The translations under genes were made by a program, and so were the position numbers. Of a stretch of 64,000 bases of DNA, positions 7,354-15,659 are shown in pieces. This stretch comes from Corynebacterium resistens DSM 45100 (GTDB lineage Bacteria; Actinomycetota; Actinomycetes; Mycobacteriales; Mycobacteriaceae), in assembly GCF_000177535.2 (NCBI RefSeq), contig NC_015673.1, forward strand, positions 682,001-746,000, in the 5' to 3' direction. The notes beneath the pieces are model-generated. The model was not told where the DNA came from and ran no database searches. It worked only from the letters and a program-made list of their open reading frames with translations. Every line of letters starts with the position of its first letter. Position 1 is the stretch's first letter.

Positions 7354-8583
7354 TTAGACGCGCTCGATGATGGTGGCGACACCCATGCCGGCAGCAACGC
7401 ACAAGGTGATCAGGCCGTAGCGACCGCCGGTGCGGTGCAGCTCGTCCACAGCGGTGCCGGTGATGATTGCGCCGGTTGCGCCCAGTGGGTGGCCCATGGC
7501 GATTGCACCACCGGAGACGTTGAGCTTCTCGTCCGGAATGTGTAGCTCGCGCTGTGCGCGCAGAACCACGGAGGAGAATGCCTCGTTGATCTCCCAGATG
7601 TCGATGTCCTCTGGCTTCAGGCCTGCCTTGGCCAGAGCAGCACGGGAGGCTGGGGCAGGAGCAGTCAGCATGATGGTGGGCTCCACGCCGGAGGTTGCCA
7701 CGGAGACGATGCGGGCGCGTGGTTCCAAGCCGTATTCCTTACCGGCCTTTTCGGAACCAATTGCTAGTAGGGCAGCGCCGTCGACGATGCCGGAGGAGTT
7801 ACCAGCGTGGTGGAGATGGTTGATCTTTTCCAGCTGTGGGTACTTGGTCTGAGCCACGGCGTCGAAACCGCCCTGATCGCCGATGGTGGCAAAGGCTGGG
7901 CGCAGGCCGGAAAGGCCCTCAACAGTGGTGCCGGGGCGGATCGTCTCATCGCGGTCCAGCAAAGTGATACCGTTTTGATCCTTCACGGGAACGACCGTGC
8001 GATCGAAGCGGCCTTCCTCCCAGGCCTTTGCTGCGCGCTCATGGGAACGAGCTGCGAACGCATCGAGGTCCTCGCGGGTCAGGCCATCGAGGGAAGCGAT
8101 GATATCTGCAGAAATGCCCTGCGGGATGAAGTCATTGTGGAAGTTGGACTCGGGGTCCAACGCTAGTGCACCACCGTCGGAACCCATTGGTACGCGGGAC
8201 ATGGATTCCACACCACCGGCGAATACCAGGTCATCCCAACCGGAGCGGATCTTTTGAGCGGCGAGGTTCACAGCAGTTAGGCCGGATGCGCAGTAGCGGT
8301 TCACCTGCACACCGGTGGCGGTGTAAGGCAGGCCAGCGTTCAGTGCAGCGGTACGGGCAATATCCATGCCCTGATCGCCAACAGGGGTTACACAACCGGC
8401 GATGATGTCGCTGATCTGGTCAGGGTTGATGCCTGGGTTGCGCTCCATGATCGCTTCGATCAAGCCGCTGAGCAGCGTAACGGGCTTGACGGTGTGCAGG
8501 GATCCGCCAGGCTTGCCCTTGCCACGCGGGGTGCGGACAGCGTCGTAGATGAAGGCCTCTGGGGCGCCAGTGGTACTGGTCAT
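7354..8583 (-). CDS. fadA: Acetyl-CoA C-acyltransferase (3-ketoacyl-CoA thiolase)
   Basis: The 409-residue length is typical of degradative thiolases. The nucleophilic cysteine is C98 in [17 protein letters not shown]. The active-site NEAF motif, H365 in [15 protein letters not shown] and the second cysteine C395 in TLCVAAGMG are all present. It should cleave 3-ketoacyl-CoA with CoA to acetyl-CoA plus a shortened acyl-CoA, the last step of beta-oxidation, working with the FadB product encoded next. The ATG at 8583 begins [20 protein letters not shown]. About 210 bp without a gene precede it and must carry the operon promoter, which I could not pin down. Confidence 0.94.
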   Translation of the reverse strand: MTSTTGAPEAFIYDAVRTPRGKGKPGGSLHTVKPVTLLSGLIEAIMERNPGINPDQISDIIAGCVTPVGDQGMDIARTAALNAGLPYTATGVQVNRYCASGLTAVNLAAQKIRSGWDDLVFAGGVESMSRVPMGSDGGALALDPESNFHNDFIPQGISADIIASLDGLTREDLDAFAARSHERAAKAWEEGRFDRTVVPVKDQNGITLLDRDETIRPGTTVEGLSGLRPAFATIGDQGGFDAVAQTKYPQLEKINHLHHAGNSSGIVDGAALLAIGSEKAGKEYGLEPRARIVSVATSGVEPTIMLTAPAPASRAALAKAGLKPEDIDIWEINEAFSSVVLRAQRELHIPDEKLNVSGGAIAMGHPLGATGAIITGTAVDELHRTGGRYGLITLCVAAGMGVATIIERV

Positions 8584-8797
8584 GACAGTCCTTGTTCCTA
8601 ACTTCGGTCGGGGGTCGACCCTGTCTTCGTCCGGGCAAGAAGGCGAAACCTAGTGAATGTGCATTTCTAGCGCTCATTTCGGTGACGCTACCCGGCTTCA
8701 ACTGGGCCGTGTGTCCTAGGCCACATTACCCGCTTTGCGCACGCTTAGTTGTATTTACATGTCTGTTTCTCCCCCGCGCACATCCCCCCGAAAATAA

Positions 8798-9904
8798 TCA
8801 CTTCTTACGCAGCACAATCACAAGGTTGGAGACAGCGAATTCGCGGAATACCGGAATATGCACAGCCCACCAAGCCCACCAAGGGTGGTAGCGGGGAAAC
8901 GCGGCGATGAACTCTGCCGTACCGTTCGCCGTGGCAGCGGCCACTAGATCGTGATCAGTTACGAACCGGTGAGTGCCTGCCGAGTTAACTTCTTGGAGGT
9001 CACGTTTCGAACCACCATGCCCCGAGCCACTATCCCCCGCGCAGGTGTCCCCCGAGCAGGTTCGCCCCGAATAGGTTCGTTCCGAACCCGGCCCTTCAGT
9101 GCTCCAGCCATAACGCACCCCATCGGCAGCTGAAACGTCAAACAAGCTCTCGCCCCACCGATTCTTTGGTTCTTTACCGTGCCGTTTCCGATACCGCCGC
9201 GCCGCGAACTCGCCGCCAACGTAGTGTTCCCATAGGCCGGTCTCATGCCCACCGAACGGGCCCAGCCACACCGTATAGCTGTAAATAACAATCCCGCCGG
9301 GTTTGGTCACGCGCAACATCTCATCGGCCATCCGCCACGGATCGGGCACATGTTCGGCGACATTGGAGCTATACGTAATATCGAAGGAATCATCTAAAAA
9401 TGGCAGGTCCAAGCCCGACCCGCGGACGGAACTCTGCAGCTTGATACCCGCTGCGGCCATCTCCCCAACATCGGGCTCACAGGTGAAGTACTCGGCGTCG
9501 GCCTCCGAAAAGGCCACCCCAAAGTAACCCGGCCCGCCTCCAACATCCAGCACCCGCGTCCCAGCGAGGCTGCGGCCGTTGCTCGGCCGGTTGGGGTGGT
9601 TGGCTGTTTTCTTATCCGACGCCGTCGCGCCCCGCCACACCGCCGCAATCAGACTGACGGTATCCGCAGCCAGGTGGCCGTAGAAGATGTCTGGGCGGGT
9701 TTGCTCGTATTTGAAATCGCTCAGTAATCCCCACGCGCGGCGGAAGGTGGCTTGAGGGCGCCAGAACTTTAACGTCTGGTGAGTGCGCGATGCCAGGGTG
9801 AAGGCGCGCAGGCGGGAACGAGGGGAGGAGTTGAAGGCGCGCAGGCGGCGAATTGCGCGCTGCCCTTTAGGGAAGCGGGGAAACATAATAAAAGATACTT
9901 TCAC
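8798..9904 (-). CDS. mtrP: SAM-dependent methyltransferase, MtrP/Rv0224c type
   Basis: A class I methyltransferase with motif I VLDVGGGPGYFGVAF near residue 118, LDLPFLDDSFDITYSSNVAE for later motifs, and LRVTKPGGIVIYSY. The position next to the glycosyltransferase, polytopic protein, DUF3068 and acyltransferase genes matches the Rv0224c locus. The corynebacterial counterpart there, MtrP, is reported to be needed for efficient transport of trehalose mycolates. The symbol therefore rests on synteny plus family. The start is a GTG at 9902-9904 without a good ribosome site; the ATG six codons later is an alternative. Residues around 270-295 contain an unusual run of pentapeptide repeats (9019-9093) that looks like an insertion in the domain. 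Confidence 0.8.
   Translation of the reverse strand: MKVSFIMFPRFPKGQRAIRRLRAFNSSPRSRLRAFTLASRTHQTLKFWRPQATFRRAWGLLSDFKYEQTRPDIFYGHLAADTVSLIAAVWRGATASDKKTANHPNRPSNGRSLAGTRVLDVGGGPGYFGVAFSEADAEYFTCEPDVGEMAAAGIKLQSSVRGSGLDLPFLDDSFDITYSSNVAEHVPDPWRMADEMLRVTKPGGIVIYSYTVWLGPFGGHETGLWEHYVGGEFAARRYRKRHGKEPKNRWGESLFDVSAADGVRYGWSTEGPGSERTYSGRTCSGDTCAGDSGSGHGGSKRDLQEVNSAGTHRFVTDHDLVAAATANGTAEFIAAFPRYHPWWAWWAVHIPVFREFAVSNLVIVLRKK
9019..9093 (-). repeat. Five degenerate 15-bp tandem units inside the methyltransferase gene
   Basis: Units of 15 bp built on CCCCCGAGCAGGTTC run at 9019, 9034, 9049, 9064 and 9079. They keep the frame and give (R/D)-(T/S)-x-(S/A)-G pentapeptides such as RTYSG, RTCSG and DTCAG. 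Confidence 0.6.
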
Positions 9905-9972
9905 ACATTTTCGGGTCGGCTGTGCTCATTTTCGCAAGCTCAGCCGGGGTGACGGCTAAAATAGTTAACGTT

Positions 9973-11139
9973 ATGAAAATTGTCCTATTGTGCTGGCGCG
10001 ATACCGATCACCCCGAAGGTGGGGGAAGCGAGCGGTACTTGGAATCCGTGGCGCAATATTTAGCCAATCAAGGCCACGAAGTGATGTTCCGCACCGCGAT
10101 GTACTCTGGTGCGCAACGCTTTGAAGTGGTGCAGAAACCTGGCCAAGCGCCCGTACAATTCTCGCGAGGTGGGGGCAATATCACCGTTTATCCACGCGCA
10201 TGGTTAGCGTTGCTCGCGGGACGGTTTGGCTTAAATATCGGGCCATTGAAGCGTTTTGGAAAACCGGACGTGGTGGTGGATACGCAGAACGGCGTTCCAT
10301 TTTTCGCCTCCGTGGTATCGGGAGCTCCTACCGTGGTGTTGACCCACCACTGCCACCGCGAACAGTGGGCTGTGGCCGGGCCCATTCTTTCCCGCATTGG
10401 GTGGTTGATCGAATCTCGCATTTCGCCTTGGCTGCACCGCCGAAACCAGTGGGTGACGGTTTCCCAACCATCGGCGGAGGAGCTGGAGGGGTTGGGCGTC
10501 GAAGAAAAGAATGTGGCGATCATCCGCAATGGAGTGGATCCAGTGCCGCACGGCCTTGACCGAGGTGAGGTGGGCAAGGGTGGGCAGACTGTTCGCTTAG
10601 TGACGCTATCCCGCCTAGTTCCCCATAAGCAGCTGGAACATGCGTTGGACGCGGTTGCCGCGCTGCGAAGGACCCATCCGAATGTGCGCTTGGACATCAT
10701 TGGTGATGGGTGGTGGCTGGAGAAGCTGCAGGCTCACGCGGCGGAACTTGGAGTGGAGCCGAATGTTGTGTTCCATGGCCATGTTTCTGAGGAATTGAAA
10801 CATCGACTGCTGGAGCGGGCAGATATTCACGTGATGCCCAGCCGGAAGGAAGGCTGGGGTCTGGCGGTTATCGAAGCTGGCCAACATGCCGTGCCCACAG
10901 TGGGGTACGAATCCTCCGCTGGGCTGCGCGATTCCATCGTGGACGGGGAAACGGGGTTATTGGCAGGCTCCCCGGGCGGTTTCATTAATGCGGTGGAGCA
11001 GTTATTGGATCATCCGCAGTGGCGCCAAGAGCTGGGCAGGAAAGCACAAGTGCGGGCCCGGGAATTTAGTTGGGATGCCACCGGGGCTGCATGGGCGCAG
11101 CTTTTAGAGGATTTGGTGGCTAAGGCTGGTCGCCGCTGA
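9973..11139 (+). CDS. Glycosyltransferase, GT4 family (Rv0225 type)
   Basis: The 388-residue protein begins MKIVLLCWRDTDHPEGGGSE, the nucleotide-sugar enzyme start with a glycine-rich loop. Its C-terminal half has the GT4 donor-site signature RKEGWGLAVIEAGQHAVPTV, in which the two glutamates of the E-x7-E motif contact the donor. A retaining GT-B enzyme acting at the cytoplasmic membrane is expected; donor and acceptor are unknown. I start at the ATG at 9973 because the in-frame extension to 9922 adds 17 residues before the conserved beta-strand. Its 3' end overlaps the convergent membrane-protein gene by 20 bp. Synteny matches Rv0225 beside Rv0224c. Confidence 0.85.
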   Translation: MKIVLLCWRDTDHPEGGGSERYLESVAQYLANQGHEVMFRTAMYSGAQRFEVVQKPGQAPVQFSRGGGNITVYPRAWLALLAGRFGLNIGPLKRFGKPDVVVDTQNGVPFFASVVSGAPTVVLTHHCHREQWAVAGPILSRIGWLIESRISPWLHRRNQWVTVSQPSAEELEGLGVEEKNVAIIRNGVDPVPHGLDRGEVGKGGQTVRLVTLSRLVPHKQLEHALDAVAALRRTHPNVRLDIIGDGWWLEKLQAHAAELGVEPNVVFHGHVSEELKHRLLERADIHVMPSRKEGWGLAVIEAGQHAVPTVGYESSAGLRDSIVDGETGLLAGSPGGFINAVEQLLDHPQWRQELGRKAQVRAREFSWDATGAAWAQLLEDLVAKAGRR

Positions 11140-12982
11140 CCCGTTCGGGATTGGGCGCAGGAGTGCGACCGGAGAGATACCTCCAACGCCACCAATTCGG
11201 GTATCGGGCCCAGGCTGCGTACAGTGCCCAGATCGCGAGCCAGAAACCAATGGTCGCCGCGAACCAGTACATTCCGATGCCAATTCGCACCGGTACGTCC
11301 GTGATGTGTTCATCGTCCAAATTCGGGTTGGGGATGCGATACAGCGAGTAGTTTTCAATATCCAAGGTGCGTTGGTAGCCGCCCTCGTTTAGAGCTTTCA
11401 CCGCACGGGACATATCCAAACGAGGGGAGACAGAGCCCCAGTCGATTAGCACCCAGCCCACACCATTTTCCTGAAGTGTGTCGCGGCCCTGCATGATCTC
11501 CCTGAGCAGCTCCATGGATGTTTTATCACCATCGACGATGCGGTTATCTACCACCAAGTAACCCGGATCTAAAGGGGTGCCCGGCAGAAGTTTGAGGGCT
11601 GGATCAATCACCGGGTACTCGCCATGAAGGCGGTAGTTGCCCGGGGGTAGCAAGAGAACTTTGCCACGCGGGGCTGCGGAAACGGAGTTAGAGATTTGCT
11701 CCCACACCGGGGACACAGAACGTGGCGCCACCGGTGCAACATCCTTCGGCAATCCAGGCACGTTGCCGATGATCAGCACGCACAATAGCACCCCCACACC
11801 ACGCTGCAGCCACCGCGCGGATGTTGAAGCTTTCTCCGCTTCGGGTTCTAGGAAAAAGGAAGGCGAACGGTCGCGACGGTAATCCATGCGCTCGACTACT
11901 ACGCCGATCAATAAGACCATCCCCGGGAATGCCAATGCCACGAACTTCTGGGAGTCGCGTAGCAAACCACTGCCCGGAACCGTGCTGATCAGCCAGCCCA
12001 TGACTTCTATGCCAATTTCGGTGGATAGGAAGGCTGGGATTAGAAAAGCAGCGATCGTCAGGAGTGTGAGTCCACGGTATACCCGCCACAATTCCCGGAT
12101 ACCCAGCAACAGAATGCTGACCAACGCGATGCCAAAAATCTCAGACAAAGCAATACGCGAAGGCGCGGCGGCTTCTGCATTCCAGATCCCACCAAAGCTC
12201 AGCAGCGCACCCAAGGTTCCAGTGTTGAATTCGGCGCGTGGAGCGAAAACTTCTGCGGAAGCGGAATCAACCAAGGTGCCACCAACTGAACGGGCGTTCA
12301 CTACGGAGGCAATAATCCATGGTGATCCCATCAGTAGGCTGGCGAATGCAATCCATCCGCGCTCAGACCACTTGGGTAGGAAAATCAAGGAGATGATGGC
12401 AGCCAAAACCAGTCCGGTTGGCGTCATCGCACAAAAAGCCATCGTCACCAGCAGCATGCCCCACAGACGGGAAGCTGCGAAGTACGCCACGGCAGGCAGA
12501 AGAACAGCGGCCGCAACTAAGGACCAATGCCCCTGCAGCAACCGTTCGACAACATAGGGGTTCCATACGGTCAAAAGGCTGGCCGTGAACTGGGCGATCA
12601 AGCGCCCACCAGCCATGGTTTGCACCATTTTGGCGGCTGCGAAAGCGCCGAGGGCAGCGCTGAAAACCATGACGAAGGCGGCAATGGTGGATGCGGGAAT
12701 AGCTGGGGAAAGAATCGCCAGCATAGTGTCCTGAGGAACCGCGCGGGGTGCTGCTTCGGTGGCCCCCATTGTGATGCTGTTAGCGGTCACCCGCGCCGGG
12801 ATGAACATGTCGCGTAAGGCGAATGCCTTATTGGTCATGTCCTCTGTGGTGAGTGCGGTCCAGAATGGCCACATGGTGAGGACGGAAAGCAGCACGGACC
12901 ACGCTGGGATGATCCAAGGATTCTGGTGCGGCAGACCGTCGTGCCGCGTGCGTGGTTCGAACGTTGTGGTGCTGCTTTTCAC
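11120..12982 (-). CDS. Polytopic membrane protein, Rv0226c type
   Basis: The 620-residue protein begins MKSSTTTFEPRTRHDGLPHQ, has a first helix at ~28-45 and about ten hydrophobic segments up to residue ~400, then a soluble domain (GKVLLLPPGNYRLHGEYPVI, LVVDNRIVDGDKTSM) and a last membrane pair near the C terminus (IGIGMYWFAATIGFWLAIWA). This is a GT-C-like arrangement of membrane helices with a periplasmic C-terminal part, but I see no proven catalytic motif. It sits where Rv0226c sits in mycobacteria, between the glycosyltransferase and the DUF3068 gene. Function is unknown; a role in envelope glycolipid assembly is inferred from position alone. A gap of 84 bp separates it from the DUF3068 gene upstream on the same strand. 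Confidence 0.75.
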   Translation of the reverse strand: MKSSTTTFEPRTRHDGLPHQNPWIIPAWSVLLSVLTMWPFWTALTTEDMTNKAFALRDMFIPARVTANSITMGATEAAPRAVPQDTMLAILSPAIPASTIAAFVMVFSAALGAFAAAKMVQTMAGGRLIAQFTASLLTVWNPYVVERLLQGHWSLVAAAVLLPAVAYFAASRLWGMLLVTMAFCAMTPTGLVLAAIISLIFLPKWSERGWIAFASLLMGSPWIIASVVNARSVGGTLVDSASAEVFAPRAEFNTGTLGALLSFGGIWNAEAAAPSRIALSEIFGIALVSILLLGIRELWRVYRGLTLLTIAAFLIPAFLSTEIGIEVMGWLISTVPGSGLLRDSQKFVALAFPGMVLLIGVVVERMDYRRDRSPSFFLEPEAEKASTSARWLQRGVGVLLCVLIIGNVPGLPKDVAPVAPRSVSPVWEQISNSVSAAPRGKVLLLPPGNYRLHGEYPVIDPALKLLPGTPLDPGYLVVDNRIVDGDKTSMELLREIMQGRDTLQENGVGWVLIDWGSVSPRLDMSRAVKALNEGGYQRTLDIENYSLYRIPNPNLDDEHITDVPVRIGIGMYWFAATIGFWLAIWALYAAWARYPNWWRWRYLSGRTPAPNPERVSGDQP

Positions 12983-13066
12983 CTGCCTAACCTTAGTGCA
13001 CGGTCGAGAGGGTTCCTATACGTATTGCAAGAAACCCGTTGTGGTGCCGGCGTAATCACCTGTTAA

Positions 13067-14308
13067 TTAGAGAGCGTTGGCGTGGCGTTCCGCGCGGCGG
13101 CGCTTCAAAGCCATAACCAGCCCGACCAGCAGCAGTAGCAGTCCCAGTGGGCCCAGGATCCATGGCACGGTGGTTCCCATGGTCTTCAGGGTCTTCAGGC
13201 CTTCCTTGGCCTTGTCCATCTGTGCTGCACGGGACTCATCGTTCCATGCGCCAGGGATGTATAGAGCCGTGCGCTTTGGATTGTTCATTTCCTTTTCGCG
13301 GTTTTCAGGCTGAGCCATCTTGTCGGCCTCATCCTGATCCTTGGCGTAGAACTGCCAGATGTCTTCCTTGCCGTTGACGATCACGCCGGTGTCTGGCTGC
13401 ACCCACAAGGTGCGCTTGACGGTGTAGTAGCGGGATAGCTCGACTTCGGGGCTCTTTTCGTCCTTCTTGTCCCCATCCTTCTTCTTATCGTCCTTGCTAT
13501 CGGCAGCGCTCTTGGTATCAGCGCCCTCGATGCCCCAGACCTTTGCAGGGAACTTCAGGCGCAGGGAAGCCAACGTGCTCTGGTCGGCCTTAGATAGGTC
13601 ACCATCGGCTTCCAGCTGCTCCTTCAAACGTGGGTACAGCTCAACGGGGCTCACGGTTTGCTCGAACTTGTAAACCTTCTCGCCGTCTTGCTCTTCCTCG
13701 CCCACGTAGTCAATAGGCTGTGCCTTCAGTGCTTGGGTATCGAAGTAATCGTAGGAACGGCGGTCGGTGCCCATCGGGAACTGGTACTGGATACCCGGGC
13801 GGGTGAATGGCCCGATCGCAGCTTCGCCATTCGGGTTTAGTGCTGGCGCGTTCACATCCAGGGTGGAAACCGGATCCGCAACAGGCATCTGGGTCTTGCG
13901 GTCCAAGGTCACGCGGTCAACAGTCGCGTTCACCAGGTTCTTTGGCTCCTGACGATCGGTGCGGAAGAGGGTCTGGCCGGCCTCCAAGGTCACCACCTTG
14001 TCATCGGTGGGTTCTTGGGCGCGGGTGAAGCGCTGGGATTGCAGCTCCAGATCCTTCCAAATAAAGCAGCTCACCTGCTTGTCCTTGCCACGGCATTCTG
14101 GAAGGTTCTCCTTGCCAGAAACCGGCTTACCCTCCGCGAGTGCGCTCGCGTCCAGCAAGTTGCCCTTGATCGGATCGGTACCAGTGGTAGAGACGATGTC
14201 CTTCGGCAAAACCTTGCCCTTCGGAACAACATAGGTGGGCAGCGCGATCGCAAAGATCAACATGGCGGCGCCCAGGATGATCAAGAGGGAGGAAACTACC
14301 TTCTTCAT
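13067..14308 (-). CDS. DUF3068 membrane-anchored envelope protein, Rv0227c type
   Basis: 413 residues with one N-terminal helix (MKKVVSSLLIILGAAMLIFA), a large extracytoplasmic part rich in charged residues, and a C-terminal helix (WILGPLGLLLLLVGLVMALK) followed by a basic tail. This two-helix layout and the conserved IPGAW and FPMGTDRRSYDYFDTQALKA stretches fit the DUF3068 family of mycolata. A lysine/aspartate-rich insert (DSKDDKKKDGDKKDEKSP) near residue 275 is probably a flexible loop. The locus context links it to trehalose-mycolate and arabinan metabolism, but the biochemical role is not known. It probably heads an operon with the Rv0226c-type gene. Confidence 0.82.
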   Translation of the reverse strand: MKKVVSSLLIILGAAMLIFAIALPTYVVPKGKVLPKDIVSTTGTDPIKGNLLDASALAEGKPVSGKENLPECRGKDKQVSCFIWKDLELQSQRFTRAQEPTDDKVVTLEAGQTLFRTDRQEPKNLVNATVDRVTLDRKTQMPVADPVSTLDVNAPALNPNGEAAIGPFTRPGIQYQFPMGTDRRSYDYFDTQALKAQPIDYVGEEEQDGEKVYKFEQTVSPVELYPRLKEQLEADGDLSKADQSTLASLRLKFPAKVWGIEGADTKSAADSKDDKKKDGDKKDEKSPEVELSRYYTVKRTLWVQPDTGVIVNGKEDIWQFYAKDQDEADKMAQPENREKEMNNPKRTALYIPGAWNDESRAAQMDKAKEGLKTLKTMGTTVPWILGPLGLLLLLVGLVMALKRRRAERHANAL

Positions 14309-14382
14309 GGATTCGTGTCCTGACTGTTGCGTTACAAAGAAAATCTCCGCGCTACCCGTTTTTCAGTACCTTGGCTAATCGC

Positions 14383-14398
14383 GTGAGAAGATTCTCAC
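14383..14398. promoter_or_regulatory. Palindrome in the divergent DUF3068/acyltransferase promoter region
   Basis: GTGAGAAGATTCTCAC has 7-bp perfect arms around GA. It lies 75 bp upstream of the DUF3068 gene and 101 bp upstream of the acyltransferase start. It could be a regulator site for both; no regulator is identified. Confidence 0.35.
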
Positions 14399-14498
14399 AC
14401 TTTAACCAAATGAAATAGTTTCTGTTGGCAAAACGCTGAAATATTTGCATAAGTGGGTGGGGGTGGGAAAACGTAGGTTAAGCTGTTGCCTGATTGCC

Positions 14499-15659
14499 AT
14501 GACCTCCACCACTCGCCCCCGGTTTCTGCCCGCGCTCGAAGGCCTGCGCGCCATCGCGTGCTGCGGCATCATCGTCACCCACGTGGCGTTCCAGACCGGA
14601 GCCGACCATGGTTCCCTCTTCAATCGCATGATGGCGCGCACGGATTTCTTCGTGCCGGTATTTTTCGCCCTTTCGGGTTTCTTGCTGTGGCGCGGTCATC
14701 ACGGTTCTTTTTCTTTTTCTTTCGACGCCGCCAACCTCCGCGCCCTCGCCGGTTATTACGTCAAACGCGTGGGCCGAATCATGCCCGCATACTGGGTCAC
14801 GGTTGTGGCGGTACTTTTGCTATTCCCGGTCGCGGGGAACCCCGGTGTGTTGGCAATCATCGCGAACCTCTTCCTAGGTCAGATCTATGTCAGCCATGGA
14901 CTGCTGGGTGGATTGACCCACCTGTGGTCGCTGTGTGTGGAAATGGCGTTCTACCTAGTGATGCCTGTGCTGGCCATCGTCTTCGGTCGCCGCAATCGCG
15001 CGATTCGGGTGGGCATCATCGTGGTGTTAGCAACGTTGAGTTTTGGGTGGGCTTTCATCCCGGCCTTCGCGGAGGCTCCGGGGCCAGGGGAATTAAACCC
15101 GCACGTCATGCCACCTGCTTTCACCGCATGGTTCGGTGTGGGGTTGCTTTCCGCAGAGTTGGAAGGGATCAGTGGGCCGCGTGTGGAGCGAATCATTGCC
15201 CGCATCCGGCCAGTGTTTTGGCTGTTGGCGATCGCTATGCTCGCGGTCGCGGCCTCCGATGGGCCGGAAGGCTTGACTCATGCGGAGCCAGCGGAATTCG
15301 CTAGGCGTACCCTGTACGGCCTTGTTTTCGCCGCATCGCTCATCACGCCGTATGCGCTGGCGCCACGTTCCGCGTTCTTGGAATCCGCGTGGATGCAGGC
15401 GCTGGGCCGGTGGTCGTATTCGATTTTTCTGTGGCACATGGCCATGTTGTCGCTGGTGTTCCCGCTGCTGGGGATCAATCTTTTTTCCGGCCAGACCGCG
15501 CTGATCATGGTTGCGACTTTCGTGCTGACCGTGCCGGTGGCCGCCTTGAGTTATTCGCTGGTGGAAGAACCCGCGCGTCGGCGCATCAACGCGTGGTGGA
15601 AACAACGCACTAGCGCGCAGAGCACGGCAACCCCCAAGGCCGCTGCCGTGAGAGGTTGA
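14499..15659 (+). CDS. tmaT: Acyltransferase_3 family membrane protein, TmaT/Rv0228 type
   Basis: The 386-residue protein begins MTSTTRPRFLPALEGLRAIA. It has the acyltransferase_3 hallmarks: the R-A-x-A-C helix followed by the catalytic histidine in IIVTHVAFQTG, then FFALSGFLLWR, and about ten membrane helices ending in RRINAWWKQR. In Corynebacterium glutamicum the syntenic TmaT acetylates trehalose monomycolate before MmpL-type export. I infer that function from family plus neighbourhood. The ATG at 14499 is preferred; an in-frame ATG at 14445 adds 18 residues unlike the family. The last 109 bp overlap the end of aftD on the other strand, so both C termini share DNA. Confidence 0.82.
   Translation: MTSTTRPRFLPALEGLRAIACCGIIVTHVAFQTGADHGSLFNRMMARTDFFVPVFFALSGFLLWRGHHGSFSFSFDAANLRALAGYYVKRVGRIMPAYWVTVVAVLLLFPVAGNPGVLAIIANLFLGQIYVSHGLLGGLTHLWSLCVEMAFYLVMPVLAIVFGRRNRAIRVGIIVVLATLSFGWAFIPAFAEAPGPGELNPHVMPPAFTAWFGVGLLSAELEGISGPRVERIIARIRPVFWLLAIAMLAVAASDGPEGLTHAEPAEFARRTLYGLVFAASLITPYALAPRSAFLESAWMQALGRWSYSIFLWHMAMLSLVFPLLGINLFSGQTALIMVATFVLTVPVAALSYSLVEEPARRRINAWWKQRTSAQSTATPKAAAVRG
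14713..14732 (+). repeat. Dispersed T-run/GACGCC motif, variant copy
   Basis: CTTTTTCTTTCGACGCCGCC inside the acyltransferase gene. It carries GCC where most copies have CAC. Confidence 0.35.
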
